In this document: piece by piece, positions 17,406-25,719 of the stretch | How positions within the stretch are numbered: the first letter of the stretch is position 1 | Layout of the letters: the number at the start of each line of letters is the position of its first letter | Source of the DNA: DASUAS01 sp963720765 | GTDB taxonomy: Bacteria > Actinomycetota > Acidimicrobiia > IMCC26256 > DASPTH01 | DNA length: 64,000 bases | Direction of reading: 5' to 3' | Assembly: GCA_963720765.1 (NCBI GenBank) | Contig: CAVRGS010000002.1 | Location: 434,001 to 498,000 of the forward strand | The notes under the pieces: generated by a model | What the model was told of the DNA's origin: nothing | The model's database searches: none | The model's input: only the letters and a program-made list of their open reading frames with translations | Program-made: the position numbers and the translations under genes

Positions 17406-18668
17406 ATGGAGGTCCCGATGACGCCTGATCCAGGTTCGGAGCGAGAATCAGGCCCGATGACCTCGCAAGATCCGCCCGGGGTGGGCGCCCCTTTGCGGAG
17501 CATCAGGGTGCTCGACTTCTCGGTGGCGGTGAGCGGCCCGTACGCCGTCGCGCTGCTCGCCGATCAGGGTGCGTCGGTGGTGAAGGTCGAGCGGCCGGGT
17601 ATCGGTGACATCGCCAGGTGGCTCGGTGTCTCGGTGAATCAGATGAGCGCATTGTTCGTGACCTGCAACCGGGGCAAGCGGTCGATTGCGGTGGACCTCT
17701 CGGAGCCGGAGGGCGTCGAGATCGCCCGTCGGCTCGCGGCCGATGCGGACGTGGTGGTCGAGAACTTCCGCACCGGTGTCATGGATCGGCTCGGGCTCGG
17801 TTACGACGGTCTGCGGGCCGTCAACGAGGACCTCATCTACGTTTCTGTCTCGGGGTACGGCCCGGTCGGTCCCTACTCGGACCGAAGCGCTTACGACACC
17901 GCGATCCAGGCGTATGCCGGCCTGGCGATGAGCCAGGCCGATCCGGAGCACCCTTCGCCGGTGTTCCTTCGCCACGCCGTCGCCGACAAGGTCTCGTCGC
18001 TCTTCGCGGCTCAGGCAATCACCGCTGCGCTGTTCGCCCGAGAGCGTGGCGACGGAGGTCAGCACGTCCACCTCGCCATGGCGGATGCCGCCGTGTCGTT
18101 CCTCTGGGTCGATGCCGCCGGGAACGAGGTGCTCCTCGACAGTGACGGCACTCGCGATTCGAGGGTCGTCGGAGGGCTCGAGCCGATGCAGTTCCTCGAC
18201 GGGTGGGGGATCATCGTGCCCACCAGCGACGACGACTTCGTGAGGATGTGCCGAGCCCTCGACGTCGCCCTCATCGAGGACCCCCGCGTCGCCACGAGAG
18301 AGCAACGCAATCAGCATCCCCAGCTGTCCTTCGAGCTCATGGACATGTGCTACGCCATGGCCGCCAACCTGACCCAGGCCGACGCCACCGCGCTCTTCGA
18401 CGCCCACCGCCTGCCTTTCGCCATGGTGGTCGCTCCCGCCGACCTTCCCGACGACAAGCACGCCCATGCCGTCGAGATGTTCGTCGAGCGTGACCATCCC
18501 GTCGCCGGTCGGACCCGGTTGCCCAGGCACCCAGCGTCCTTCGAACGAAGCGCTGTGTCGCTGGCCGGCGCGGCCCCGGCGCTCGGTGAGCACACCGACG
18601 ACATTCTCGACGAGATCGGGATGGCCGACGCGATCGACCGTTTGCGCGCCGACGGCGTCGTCGCGTGA
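17406..18668 (+). CDS. Family III CoA-transferase (CaiB/BaiF)
   Basis: Transfers CoA between acyl donors and carboxylic acids through an aspartyl-CoA anhydride. The protein of about 420 residues has VLDFSVAVSGPYAVALLADQ, GASVVKVERPGIGD, NRGKRSIAVDLSEPEG and DVVVENFRTGVMDRLGLGYD, the family hallmarks, and the active Asp in SAYDTAIQAYAGL. ATG 17406 is chosen because of the purine-rich GGAGCAGGAA upstream; ATG 17457 is another option. It overlaps the following crotonase by four bases (GTGA), so they form an operon. Confidence 0.88.
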   Translation: MEVPMTPDPGSERESGPMTSQDPPGVGAPLRSIRVLDFSVAVSGPYAVALLADQGASVVKVERPGIGDIARWLGVSVNQMSALFVTCNRGKRSIAVDLSEPEGVEIARRLAADADVVVENFRTGVMDRLGLGYDGLRAVNEDLIYVSVSGYGPVGPYSDRSAYDTAIQAYAGLAMSQADPEHPSPVFLRHAVADKVSSLFAAQAITAALFARERGDGGQHVHLAMADAAVSFLWVDAAGNEVLLDSDGTRDSRVVGGLEPMQFLDGWGIIVPTSDDDFVRMCRALDVALIEDPRVATREQRNQHPQLSFELMDMCYAMAANLTQADATALFDAHRLPFAMVVAPADLPDDKHAHAVEMFVERDHPVAGRTRLPRHPASFERSAVSLAGAAPALGEHTDDILDEIGMADAIDRLRADGVVA

Positions 18669-19510
18669 CGGAAACCGAGATCAATCGACCTGACGACCTC
18701 GGAGGCGACGTACCTCCGGACCTGGAGACCGACGTGCACGATGACATCCTGACCACACTCGAGGACAACGGCGTGGCGACACTCACGCTGCACCGCCCGA
18801 AGAAGGTCAACTCCTTCGTGCCCGAGACATGGGCGAGGTTGACCGAGCTGTTCCGTCAGTTCGAGAGCGACCCGCACGTGCGGGTCGTCGTCCTCACCGG
18901 GGCCGGCGGCAACTTCTCCTCCGGTGCCAACCTCAATGTCGGGGGAGGGGGTGCACCGGCGGAGCGGTCCATCGACGCCGTGCGCGCAGGATGGACCGAA
19001 GGCCTCACGCTCACCAGGACGATGACCTCCATGAGCACGCCCATCATCGCCATGGTCGAGGGGTGGGCCGTCGCCGGGGGCTTCTCCCTCGCGATGGCGT
19101 GCGACATTGTCTACGCCGCCGAGTCCGCCACCTTCTGGCCGAACTTCCTCAAGCTCGGGTTCCCGCCCGAGCTCGGCACCCTCCTGTTCGTGCCCAGCAT
19201 GGTCGGCCCCTACAAGGCCAAGGAGATCTTCCTGACTGGACGCAAGATCCCGGCGATGGAGGCGAAGGCTCTCGGCATCGTGTGCGAGGTGTTCCCCGTT
19301 GAGACGCTCCGCCAAGAGGTGCTCGCCATCGCGGAGGACATCGCCGGATGTGCCACCGCGGCGGTGTCCATGACCAAACGCTTCATCAACGCCACCGCCT
19401 TCGACCACATGGACCTGGTCCTCGCCGCCGAGATGCAGAACACCCCGTTCGTCACCATGTCCGAGGAATCCAACCGGCTCCGGGCAGCCAATTTCTTGAA
19501 GAAGTCCTAG
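18665..19510 (+). CDS. Enoyl-CoA hydratase/isomerase family protein
   Basis: A 281-residue crotonase. TLHRPKKVNSFVPETW, VVVLTGAGGNFSSGANL (first oxyanion-hole segment) and PIIAMVEGWAVAGGFSLAMA (second) are clear. In place of the catalytic Glu positions the segment FPPELGTLLFVPSMVG retains Glu. The first ~30 residues are an acidic extension. It is translationally coupled to the CoA-transferase. Its TAG stop coincides with the left edge and TA target of the IS element; the uninterrupted sequence would also give TAG. Confidence 0.87.
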   Translation: MTETEINRPDDLGGDVPPDLETDVHDDILTTLEDNGVATLTLHRPKKVNSFVPETWARLTELFRQFESDPHVRVVVLTGAGGNFSSGANLNVGGGGAPAERSIDAVRAGWTEGLTLTRTMTSMSTPIIAMVEGWAVAGGFSLAMACDIVYAAESATFWPNFLKLGFPPELGTLLFVPSMVGPYKAKEIFLTGRKIPAMEAKALGIVCEVFPVETLRQEVLAIAEDIAGCATAAVSMTKRFINATAFDHMDLVLAAEMQNTPFVTMSEESNRLRAANFLKKS

Positions 19511-20721
19511 TGCCGTGTCAGGCAACGTTTGCGCGGTTCACAAGTTCACGTAGTGCGCGGTCGTGAGCGTTGCGGTTCCGCCAGGCGATGTAGCGGCGGA
19601 TCATCCGGGACTGGGCTTCGTGCGACGGGTGGTCGGTGCCATCGAGCGCGAAGTAGCGCAGCGCGGTGAACTGCGCCTCGATCCTGTTCAGCCACGACGC
19701 GTAGAACGGGACGTACGCGAGCTCGACGTTGTTCGCAGCGGCCCAGTCACCGACCCGGGTGTCGGTCTTCGTCGAGCGGTGCGGCACGAAGTTGTCGAGC
19801 ACGATCGCGATCCGCACTTCGGGTGGATGCAGGGACCGTAGGTAACGACAGAACGCGAGGAACTCGGTCCGTCCCTTCTTCGTGACAACGTGCCCGTAGA
19901 GCCGGTCGGTGGACAGGTCATAGCCGGACATGAGGTGGCGAACCCCGTGCGGTCGCGTGAACGTCGCGCGCATCCGACGACGGCGCGGTGATGCGCTGTC
20001 ACCCTTGCCCACCGCGACCGGTGCCCATTGCTTCCCCGGATGGGGTTGCAGGTTCAACGGTCCGAACTCGTCGAAACAGATCACCACCGACGGATCACCA
20101 GGCCCCGGTAGGGCCTTGCCATCCGCGATGTCGTAGAGCTCGAGCACCCGGTTCTTCTTGGCTTCGAAGTCCGGATCGTTGCTCGCCTTGAACGTCTTGA
20201 TCACTTGAAACGAGACGCCTTCCTCGCGGAGCAAGACCCGCAGGCCCTCGTGGCTGATGTCGTCGACCACCCCCTCAGCCACCAAGAACTCAGCCAACTT
20301 CGACAACGACCACGTCGAGAACGGCAGATCATGATCCTCTGGTCGCCCCAACGCGATCTTCTTGATCTCGCGTCGTTGCGGCAACGTGAACGTCGGCGGC
20401 CGGCCCCCCGCATATCTCGGTGCGAGCGAATCGAACCCGTCGTCGTTGAAGTTGTGGATCACCGCCCGGACCCGATCCTCGGACGTGAACGCGATCTTCG
20501 CGATCGCCGGCACGTCCATCCGCTGCGCCGACCACAACACGATCTGCGCTCGTCGCCATCGCACCACCGACCCCGACCCCCGCCGCACGATCGACAGCAA
20601 CTTGCGGCCCTCGTCGTTCGTCAACTCGCGCACATACACCCGCTCAGCCATGCCCGAAGTCTGCGCGACCCCGACCATCAAGTGGTGGACGCGACCCCCC
20701 GAACGATGCGGGTCACGGCAC
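19510..20721. mobile_element. IS630-family insertion sequence (1,212 bp)
   Basis: Terminal inverted repeats begin GTGCCGTG at both ends: GTGCCGTGTCAGGCAACGTT on the left and GTGCCGTGACCCGCATCGTT on the complement of the right, 16 of 20 identical. The element is bounded by TA on each side (19508-19509 and 20722-20723), the target duplication of IS630/Tc1-type elements. It holds one transposase gene on the minus strand and splits the CoA-transferase/crotonase/racemase gene set. Confidence 0.88.
19518..20651 (-). CDS. IS630-family transposase
   Basis: About 377 residues from ATG 20651. The N-terminal half is a helix-turn-helix region (RGSGSVVRWRRAQIVLWSAQ; IAKIAFTSEDRVRAVIHNF; GRPPTF). The DDE catalytic core is complete: D in VVICFDEFGP, D in IAIVLDNFVPH and E in WLNRIEAQFTAL. 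The frame is intact and the ends are preserved, so the element could be active. Confidence 0.92.
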   Translation of the reverse strand: MAERVYVRELTNDEGRKLLSIVRRGSGSVVRWRRAQIVLWSAQRMDVPAIAKIAFTSEDRVRAVIHNFNDDGFDSLAPRYAGGRPPTFTLPQRREIKKIALGRPEDHDLPFSTWSLSKLAEFLVAEGVVDDISHEGLRVLLREEGVSFQVIKTFKASNDPDFEAKKNRVLELYDIADGKALPGPGDPSVVICFDEFGPLNLQPHPGKQWAPVAVGKGDSASPRRRRMRATFTRPHGVRHLMSGYDLSTDRLYGHVVTKKGRTEFLAFCRYLRSLHPPEVRIAIVLDNFVPHRSTKTDTRVGDWAAANNVELAYVPFYASWLNRIEAQFTALRYFALDGTDHPSHEAQSRMIRRYIAWRNRNAHDRALRELVNRANVA

Positions 20722-20777
20722 TAGGTCGCAACCACTCAACTGTCAGTGCATCACCGTTGTCTGGAGGCAAGGGAAGA

Positions 20778-21929
20778 ATGGGACCACTCGCTGGCGTGCG
20801 AGTCGTGGAGATCGCAGGGATCGGTCCGGGTCCGTTCGCCGCGATGATGCTCGCTGATCTCGGAGCGGACGTGGTGCGGGTCGACCGAGCTGCGTCCGTC
20901 TCCGGCGGTGACCCCGCTCGCCCGCCGAGGGACATCATGAACCGCGGACGGCGCTCCGTCGGCGTCGACTTGAAGCATCCTGACGGGGTGAAGACGGTGT
21001 TGGCCCTCGTGGAGAAGACCGACGCCCTCATCGAGGGCTTTCGACCCGGGGTGACCGAACGGCTCGGTATCGGCCCGGGGCCGTGTCTCGACCGCAACCC
21101 CCGCCTCGTCTACGGCCGCATGACCGGCTGGGGCCAGGACGGCCCGATGGCCCACATGGCTGGGCACGACATGAACTACATCGCGATCGCCGGCGCCCTG
21201 GGCGCGATCGGCCGTCCCGGCGAGCGACCACAACCTCCACTCAACCTCGTCGGCGATTTCGGGGGTGGCGGCATGCTGCTCGCCTTCGGTCTCGTCTGTG
21301 GAATCCTCGAGGCACGTACCTCCGGAGTCGGTCAAGTCATCGACGCCGCCATGCTCGACGGAACGGTGGCGCTGACGACGTTCATCCACGGAATGATGGC
21401 GACGGGTGCCTGGAAGGACGAGCGGGGCAGCAACCTGCTCGACACCGGGGCTCACTTCTACGAGGTCTACGAGTGCGCCGACGGCAAGTTCCTGTCGGTT
21501 GGTGCGATCGAGCCCCGGTTCTACGCCGAACTGCTTGCCCGCACCGGACTGACAGACGACCCCGATTTCGTCGGTAGCTCCCTGGATCCCGCGACGTGGC
21601 CCCGTCGCAAAGAACGGCTGGCAGAAGTGTTCCGGACGCGGACTCGCGACGACTGGTCAGCCGTGTTCGACGGCACCGATGCCTGCGTGGCCCCCGTCCT
21701 GACGCTCGGCGAGGCACCACACCACCATCACAACATTGCCCGGAAGACCTTCGTGGAGCTGGACGGCATCGTGCAGCCGGCGCCGGCGCCGCGATTCTCG
21801 AGAACCGAAGCTGGCGTCACTCGGCCACCACCGCACTGTGGTCAGCACACCGACGAGGTGCTCACCGAGTGGGACGTGGCCGAAGGCGAACAGCTCAAGG
21901 CGCTGAGAGCCCTCGGAGCCATCGCGTGA
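20778..21929 (+). CDS. Alpha-methylacyl-CoA racemase-like family III CoA-transferase
   Basis: 383 residues from ATG 20778, preceded by GGAGGCAAGGGAAG. AMACR/Mcr enzymes epimerise 2-methyl branched acyl-CoA esters such as steroid side-chain or pristanoyl-CoA intermediates. The likely catalytic residues are visible: His in AGHDMNY, Asp in VGDFGGGGML, plus Glu in the C-terminal half. GVRVVEIAGIGPGPFAAMML and RVDRAA at the N-terminus support the AMACR branch over CaiB. It was probably in one operon with the upstream CoA-transferase and crotonase before the IS inserted. A longer frame upstream reads through the transposon and is not real coding. Confidence 0.87.
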   Translation: MGPLAGVRVVEIAGIGPGPFAAMMLADLGADVVRVDRAASVSGGDPARPPRDIMNRGRRSVGVDLKHPDGVKTVLALVEKTDALIEGFRPGVTERLGIGPGPCLDRNPRLVYGRMTGWGQDGPMAHMAGHDMNYIAIAGALGAIGRPGERPQPPLNLVGDFGGGGMLLAFGLVCGILEARTSGVGQVIDAAMLDGTVALTTFIHGMMATGAWKDERGSNLLDTGAHFYEVYECADGKFLSVGAIEPRFYAELLARTGLTDDPDFVGSSLDPATWPRRKERLAEVFRTRTRDDWSAVFDGTDACVAPVLTLGEAPHHHHNIARKTFVELDGIVQPAPAPRFSRTEAGVTRPPPHCGQHTDEVLTEWDVAEGEQLKALRALGAIA

Positions 21930-22075
21930 TCGCGGCGGCCGGCGATCTGTCGTCCGACGCCAGCACCGATCAGCGAGGCTCGACCGCGCCATAGCCGCCG
22001 ATCTGTTCGCGGAACCTCACCGAGCAGCCGCTTGCACCGGCGTCCTCTGAACGACTCGGACGCGAGAGCAGTCGT

Positions 22076-22514
22076 TCACTCGTATCGCCAACCATTCCGA
22101 GGACGCATCGCGATGCCTGCCTGCTTGAGCCGGTAGCGGATGCTTTCGGAATGCACCCCGAAATGTTCAGCAATCCGTGCAAGCGACCAACCCTGATCGT
22201 AGAGGCGGGCTGCGTCGTTGATCTGCTCGTCAGTGAGACGCGGCAGCTCGACGTTGAATGCCGCGAATCTCGAGTCGCTCGGCGAGCGTGCGGCGGTCCG
22301 GACCCAGCGCCGAGGAAAGCTCCTTCAGGGTCAGACCAGCTTCGTAACCGGCGACGACCACGTCGAATTCCTCGTCCGTCAGGCGCACCTGGTTCTGTTT
22401 CTTGCGCTTTCGTGAGACAATTAGACGCGAGCGATCGGACACTCGATCATCGTCCTGACCAGCGAGGATCGTCCGGAATCGGTCCGCGAGGGAGGGGTTG
22501 GAGTAAGAACCCAT
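22076..22514 (-). pseudogene. Helix-turn-helix protein of the resolvase-associated type, frameshifted
   Basis: Starts at ATG 22514, behind a perfect GGAGGTG ribosome site. Residues to about 85 read VRLTDEEFDVVVAGYEAGLT and LKELSSALGPDRRTLAERLE, then the frame breaks near 22257 and continues as LPRLTDEQINDAARLYDQGW, SLARIAEHFGVHSESIRYRL and KQAGIAMRPRNGW. Two successive helix-turn-helix units of this kind are found in small proteins encoded next to serine recombinases and at recombinase C-termini. No recombinase is adjacent. The break may be a sequencing error or true decay. Confidence 0.68.
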
Positions 22515-22526
22515 CACCTCCACATC
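22510..22526. repeat. Right copy of the tRNA-Ala end repeat (putative attR)
   Basis: CCCATCACCTCCACATC is identical to 13696-13712. On the minus strand it contains the ribosome binding site and start codon of the helix-turn-helix gene (GGAGGTGATG). The host-like sequence ATCGCTGT follows at 22531-22538, as it follows the tRNA at 13710-13717. Confidence 0.6.
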
Positions 22527-22652
22527 ACCCATCGCTGTCTCTCGCGGTTGGCCACTGGCGCGGATGCGGCGGGCGGTCCGAGGGCGCGTCGCCCGTCTCG
22601 TCGCGGCGTCCGCTGCGGAAGCAGACGGCGACGCTCCCGTAGCGTGTCCGCG

Positions 22653-24227
22653 ATGAGGTCGGCAGGGCTCGAGGTGGAGGCGGCGCGGCGCCGGGCATTC
22701 GCGATCATCAGTCATCCCGACGCGGGGAAGACCACGCTGACCGAGAAGTTCCTGCTCTATGCGGGAGCGGTGGCCGAGGCGGGCGCGGTGAAGGCCCGGT
22801 CGGGTCGGCGGAACGCAACCTCGGACTGGATGGCGCTCGAACAGGAGCGGGGGATCTCGATCACCTCGACGGTGCTGCAATTCACCTACCGCGATCACGT
22901 GTTGAACCTGCTGGACACCCCGGGTCACCGCGACTTCTCCGAGGACACCTACCGGGTCCTGACCGCCGCCGACGCCGCGGTGATGGTGCTCGACGTCGCC
23001 AAGGGCGTCGAGGCCCAGACCCTCAAGCTGTTCGAGGTGTGCCGGGCGCGCCACGTGCCGGTGATCACGTTCCTCAACAAGTACGACCGGCCCGGCCGCG
23101 ACCCGCTGGGGCTGCTCGACGAGATCGAGGAGCAGATCGGACTTCGTCCCACGCCGGTCACGTGGCCGGTCGGGATCCCCGGCGACTTCCGCGGCGTCAT
23201 CGACCGCCGGACCGGCGACTTCGTGCGCTACAGCCGCACGGCCCGGGGGAGTACGACCGCCGACGAGGAGGTGCTCGATCCCGTCGACGCCGCGCTGGAG
23301 CAGGGTGCGGCGTGGGACGACGCCACCCACTCCGTCGAGCTGCTCGAAGCCGTCGGCGCAAGCCTCGACATGAAGACGTTCCTCGAGGGCGAGTCGACAC
23401 CGTTGTTCGTCGGTTCCGCATTGACGAACTTCGGTGTCCGCCATCTGCTCGACGCCGTCGTCGACCTCGCTCCGCCACCGGTCGCTCGTACCGGGAACGA
23501 TGGCAAGGAACGTCCGATCGCCGACGCGTTCTCCGGCCAGGTGTTCAAGATCCAGGCGAACATGGACCGCGCCCATCGCGACCACGTCGCGTTCGTACGG
23601 ATCTGCTCGGGCCGCTTCGACCGGGGGATGATCGTCACCGAGGCCGCGAGCGGCCGACCGTTCACGACGAAGTACGCCACGTCGGTGTTCGGGTCCGAAC
23701 GTGACACCATCGACACCGCGTACCCCGGCGATGTCATCGGGCTCGTCAACGCGGGTGGCCTGGCCATCGGTGACACGCTCTACGCCGACGAACCCATCTC
23801 GTATCCTCCGATCCCGGCGTTCTCGCCGGAGTTGTTCGTGACCGCTCGTCCGCACGACGTCTCGCGTCACAAGCAGTTCCGTCGCGGACTCGCACAGCTC
23901 GAGCGTGAGGGCGTCGTGCAGGTGCTTCGGTCGTTGACCGGCGAATCGTCTCCGGTGCTCGGCGCCGTCGGACCGATGCAGCTCGACGTGGTCGCCTATC
24001 GCCTCGCCGACGAATTCGGCGCGACCGTCGAATTGACGGCGCTGCCGTACACCGTCGCCCGGCGCACGGATCGTGACTCGGAAGGCCACCTCCAGAAACT
24101 GAGGGGTTGTCGAGTGCTCGCTCGTTCGGACGGCACGCTGCTCGCCCTGTTCGAGAGCACGTGGTGGCTCGACCGCGTCGAAGCCGAGCATCCCGAGTGG
24201 ACCGTGGCTCCCGTCATCGAACTGTGA
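22653..24227 (+). CDS. prfC: Peptide chain release factor 3
   Basis: RF3 is a GTPase that removes RF1/RF2 from the ribosome after termination. The 524-residue product has the G1 loop SHPDAGKTT (residues 20-28), DTPGHRDF (G3) and NKYDRPGRDP (G4), then ERGISITSTVLQFTY in switch I. The C-terminal part has RPHDVSRHKQFRRGL and QLEREGVVQVLR, which separate RF3 from EF-G. ATG 22653 is used. It is the first gene outside the putative island and stands alone. Confidence 0.93.
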   Translation: MRSAGLEVEAARRRAFAIISHPDAGKTTLTEKFLLYAGAVAEAGAVKARSGRRNATSDWMALEQERGISITSTVLQFTYRDHVLNLLDTPGHRDFSEDTYRVLTAADAAVMVLDVAKGVEAQTLKLFEVCRARHVPVITFLNKYDRPGRDPLGLLDEIEEQIGLRPTPVTWPVGIPGDFRGVIDRRTGDFVRYSRTARGSTTADEEVLDPVDAALEQGAAWDDATHSVELLEAVGASLDMKTFLEGESTPLFVGSALTNFGVRHLLDAVVDLAPPPVARTGNDGKERPIADAFSGQVFKIQANMDRAHRDHVAFVRICSGRFDRGMIVTEAASGRPFTTKYATSVFGSERDTIDTAYPGDVIGLVNAGGLAIGDTLYADEPISYPPIPAFSPELFVTARPHDVSRHKQFRRGLAQLEREGVVQVLRSLTGESSPVLGAVGPMQLDVVAYRLADEFGATVELTALPYTVARRTDRDSEGHLQKLRGCRVLARSDGTLLALFESTWWLDRVEAEHPEWTVAPVIEL

Positions 24228-24237
24228 CCGCGAACGC

Positions 24238-24957
24238 TCACGGCTGGGCGACCCGGGCGATGTACACCGTGTTCGTGGACTCCTCACCCGTGTAGAAGTT
24301 GGGGAACCCGACGACCTGTGCGTCGCAGGACATGAAGACCGCCTCCGCGATCGCGATGAAGTCGTCGTCCGGCGGGTCGTCCGACCACAACCCGAACACG
24401 CCCCCGGGCTCGATGCAGCCAAGGAGGTGCTCCAGTCCTTCGTGTGCGTAGAAGTTCGCGTGACTGGGATGCAGGACATGCCGCGGGGTGTGGTCGATGT
24501 CGACGAGCACCGCATGACATCGATCCGCGGTGCCGTTGCCGACCCCTGAACCGCCGGCGACGAGCGCGAAGAAGTCGCCGTGGATCAGATGGCAGCGCGG
24601 ATCCGAGGTCAGCTCCTCCGAGAGCGGCAGCAGGTGCCGCTCGTGCCAACCGATCACCTCGCCCAATGCCTCGACGACGTGCAGCGACCGCACCCGCGGG
24701 TCTCGCAACACCGCACGCGCGGTGTACCCGAGACCGAGCCCACCGACCACGACGTCGAGGTCGGCTCCCGTGACCTCGGCGAGCGCACGCGTGGCGAGCT
24801 CGACCTCGGCGACCGTGAACAAGCTCGACATCAGGAACTCGTCGTCCAGCTTCACCTCGTACACCTCCACGTCGAGCGTCGGCTCCCGCCGTCGTCGAAG
24901 GGTGATCTCACCCAGGGGCGTTTCACTCCGGTCGAGCTCCTCGAAACGCCTGCTCAT
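24238..24957 (-). CDS. Spermidine synthase-like methyltransferase-fold protein
   Basis: About 239 residues. The Rossmann SAM-binding segment is DLDVVVGGLGLGYTARAVL, followed by RVRSLHVVEALGEVIGWHER and a catalytic-type loop CHAVLVDIDHTPRHVLHPSH. These match spermine/spermidine synthase-like proteins (PABP fold); the N-terminal beta-hairpin domain of true aminopropyltransferases is reduced here. The polyamine role is therefore uncertain. It ends 10 bases from convergent prfC. Confidence 0.72.
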   Translation of the reverse strand: MSRRFEELDRSETPLGEITLRRRREPTLDVEVYEVKLDDEFLMSSLFTVAEVELATRALAEVTGADLDVVVGGLGLGYTARAVLRDPRVRSLHVVEALGEVIGWHERHLLPLSEELTSDPRCHLIHGDFFALVAGGSGVGNGTADRCHAVLVDIDHTPRHVLHPSHANFYAHEGLEHLLGCIEPGGVFGLWSDDPPDDDFIAIAEAVFMSCDAQVVGFPNFYTGEESTNTVYIARVAQP

Positions 24958-25119
24958 GGGGCGGAGGTCTCGGTGCTGGTCATGCGTGATCCTCTCGCAT
25001 CCGGGGTCCGGGCGCCGGTTGCTTGCGTGGAGAGGCCAGCGAGGCCCTCGAGTGCGTCGAGGGCGTGACGTTCCTCCGTGCCGGCGCGGCGGGAACGAGG
25101 ACCTCGATAGCCTGAGGCT

Positions 25120-25386
25120 GTGAAACGCAGTGAGGTCAAGACCCAAGCGGTCATCCGCACGGTGAACGAGCTGCGAGAGACGTCCGTCGAGGAGTTCTCG
25201 ACCACCGACATCTCTCGAGCCGAGTCGTGCACGCGAGCCCACGGTCAGCTCGCCCAAGAAGACAACTACGACGGCATGGTCGGGAAGTACCTGGGTGAAG
25301 CCAGCAAGTTCCTGTCGATCGAAGCCACGGGGAGCCGCCGGGCGAACGCCGCCCTGTGGCGGTTCATGCCCTCCACCGAGAGCTGA
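25120..25386 (+). CDS. Hypothetical 88-residue protein
   Basis: GTG start; the sequence runs from KRSEVKTQAVIRTVNELRET to FMPSTES and is charged with no membrane segment, Cys motif or known domain. Codon use looks actinobacterial, with GC-rich third positions. It is divergent from the spermidine synthase-like gene. No function is recognised; it could be a short DNA-binding or stress protein. Confidence 0.5.
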   Translation: MKRSEVKTQAVIRTVNELRETSVEEFSTTDISRAESCTRAHGQLAQEDNYDGMVGKYLGEASKFLSIEATGSRRANAALWRFMPSTES

Positions 25387-25719
25387 GTGCGCTCACGGAG
25401 CAGCCAGCCGCGGTTGCTGGGAGATTGACCCGCCAAGGAGCGGGGTCGGCGGGATCGAGGAACGTGGGGCCGCGGTGGCGCAGCGTCCGGCAGGGACGGT
25501 GACGTTCCTGTTCACCGGGGACGGACCCGCAGGAACGGCGTCGGCCCGACCAGGCCGAGCGGGAGGCTCGAACGCGTTGGCTGGTTCGCCCCACACGACG
25601 GTCCGGCTGGCTGCCGCGCGTCCACTGAACGGTGCTGTCGAGGCCGATCACGAGAACCTTTCGGACTGCCACGTTCCGCCCGACCTGCCCGAACCGAACG
25701 TGCCCGGGCTACGCGGAAT
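25387..25719. pseudogene. Non-coding stretch with possible adenylate-cyclase remnant
   Basis: At about 25474-25530 the plus strand reads VAQRPAGTVTFLFTGDGPAG, close to the PxGTVTFLFTDxEGST opening of class III adenylate/guanylate cyclase domain proteins, but the similarity ends after the metal-site region. This looks like a degraded or broken N-terminus. Nothing else is seen between the hypothetical gene and the SDR. Confidence 0.3.

Larger units (their letters stand above)
13696..22526. mobile_element. Putative tRNA-Ala genomic island (about 8.8 kb)
   Basis: A 17-base direct repeat, CCCATCACCTCCACATC, is found at the tRNA-Ala 3' end (13696-13712) and at 22510-22526; ATCGCTGT follows in both, with six extra bases on the right. 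tRNA 3' ends are classic attachment sites, so the span between may be an integrated element. It carries a CoA-ester catabolic operon, a MarR regulator, an IS630-type element and, at the right edge, a resolvase-associated-type helix-turn-helix gene. No integrase is visible, so it would be an immobilised island. Part of the repeat doubles as a ribosome site for that gene, so coincidence is not fully excluded. Confidence 0.55.

Noticed and set aside
20205..20777. N-terminal extension of the racemase-like gene
   Set aside because: The extension reads antisense through the IS630 element; a good ribosome site and family-matching start occur at 20778.
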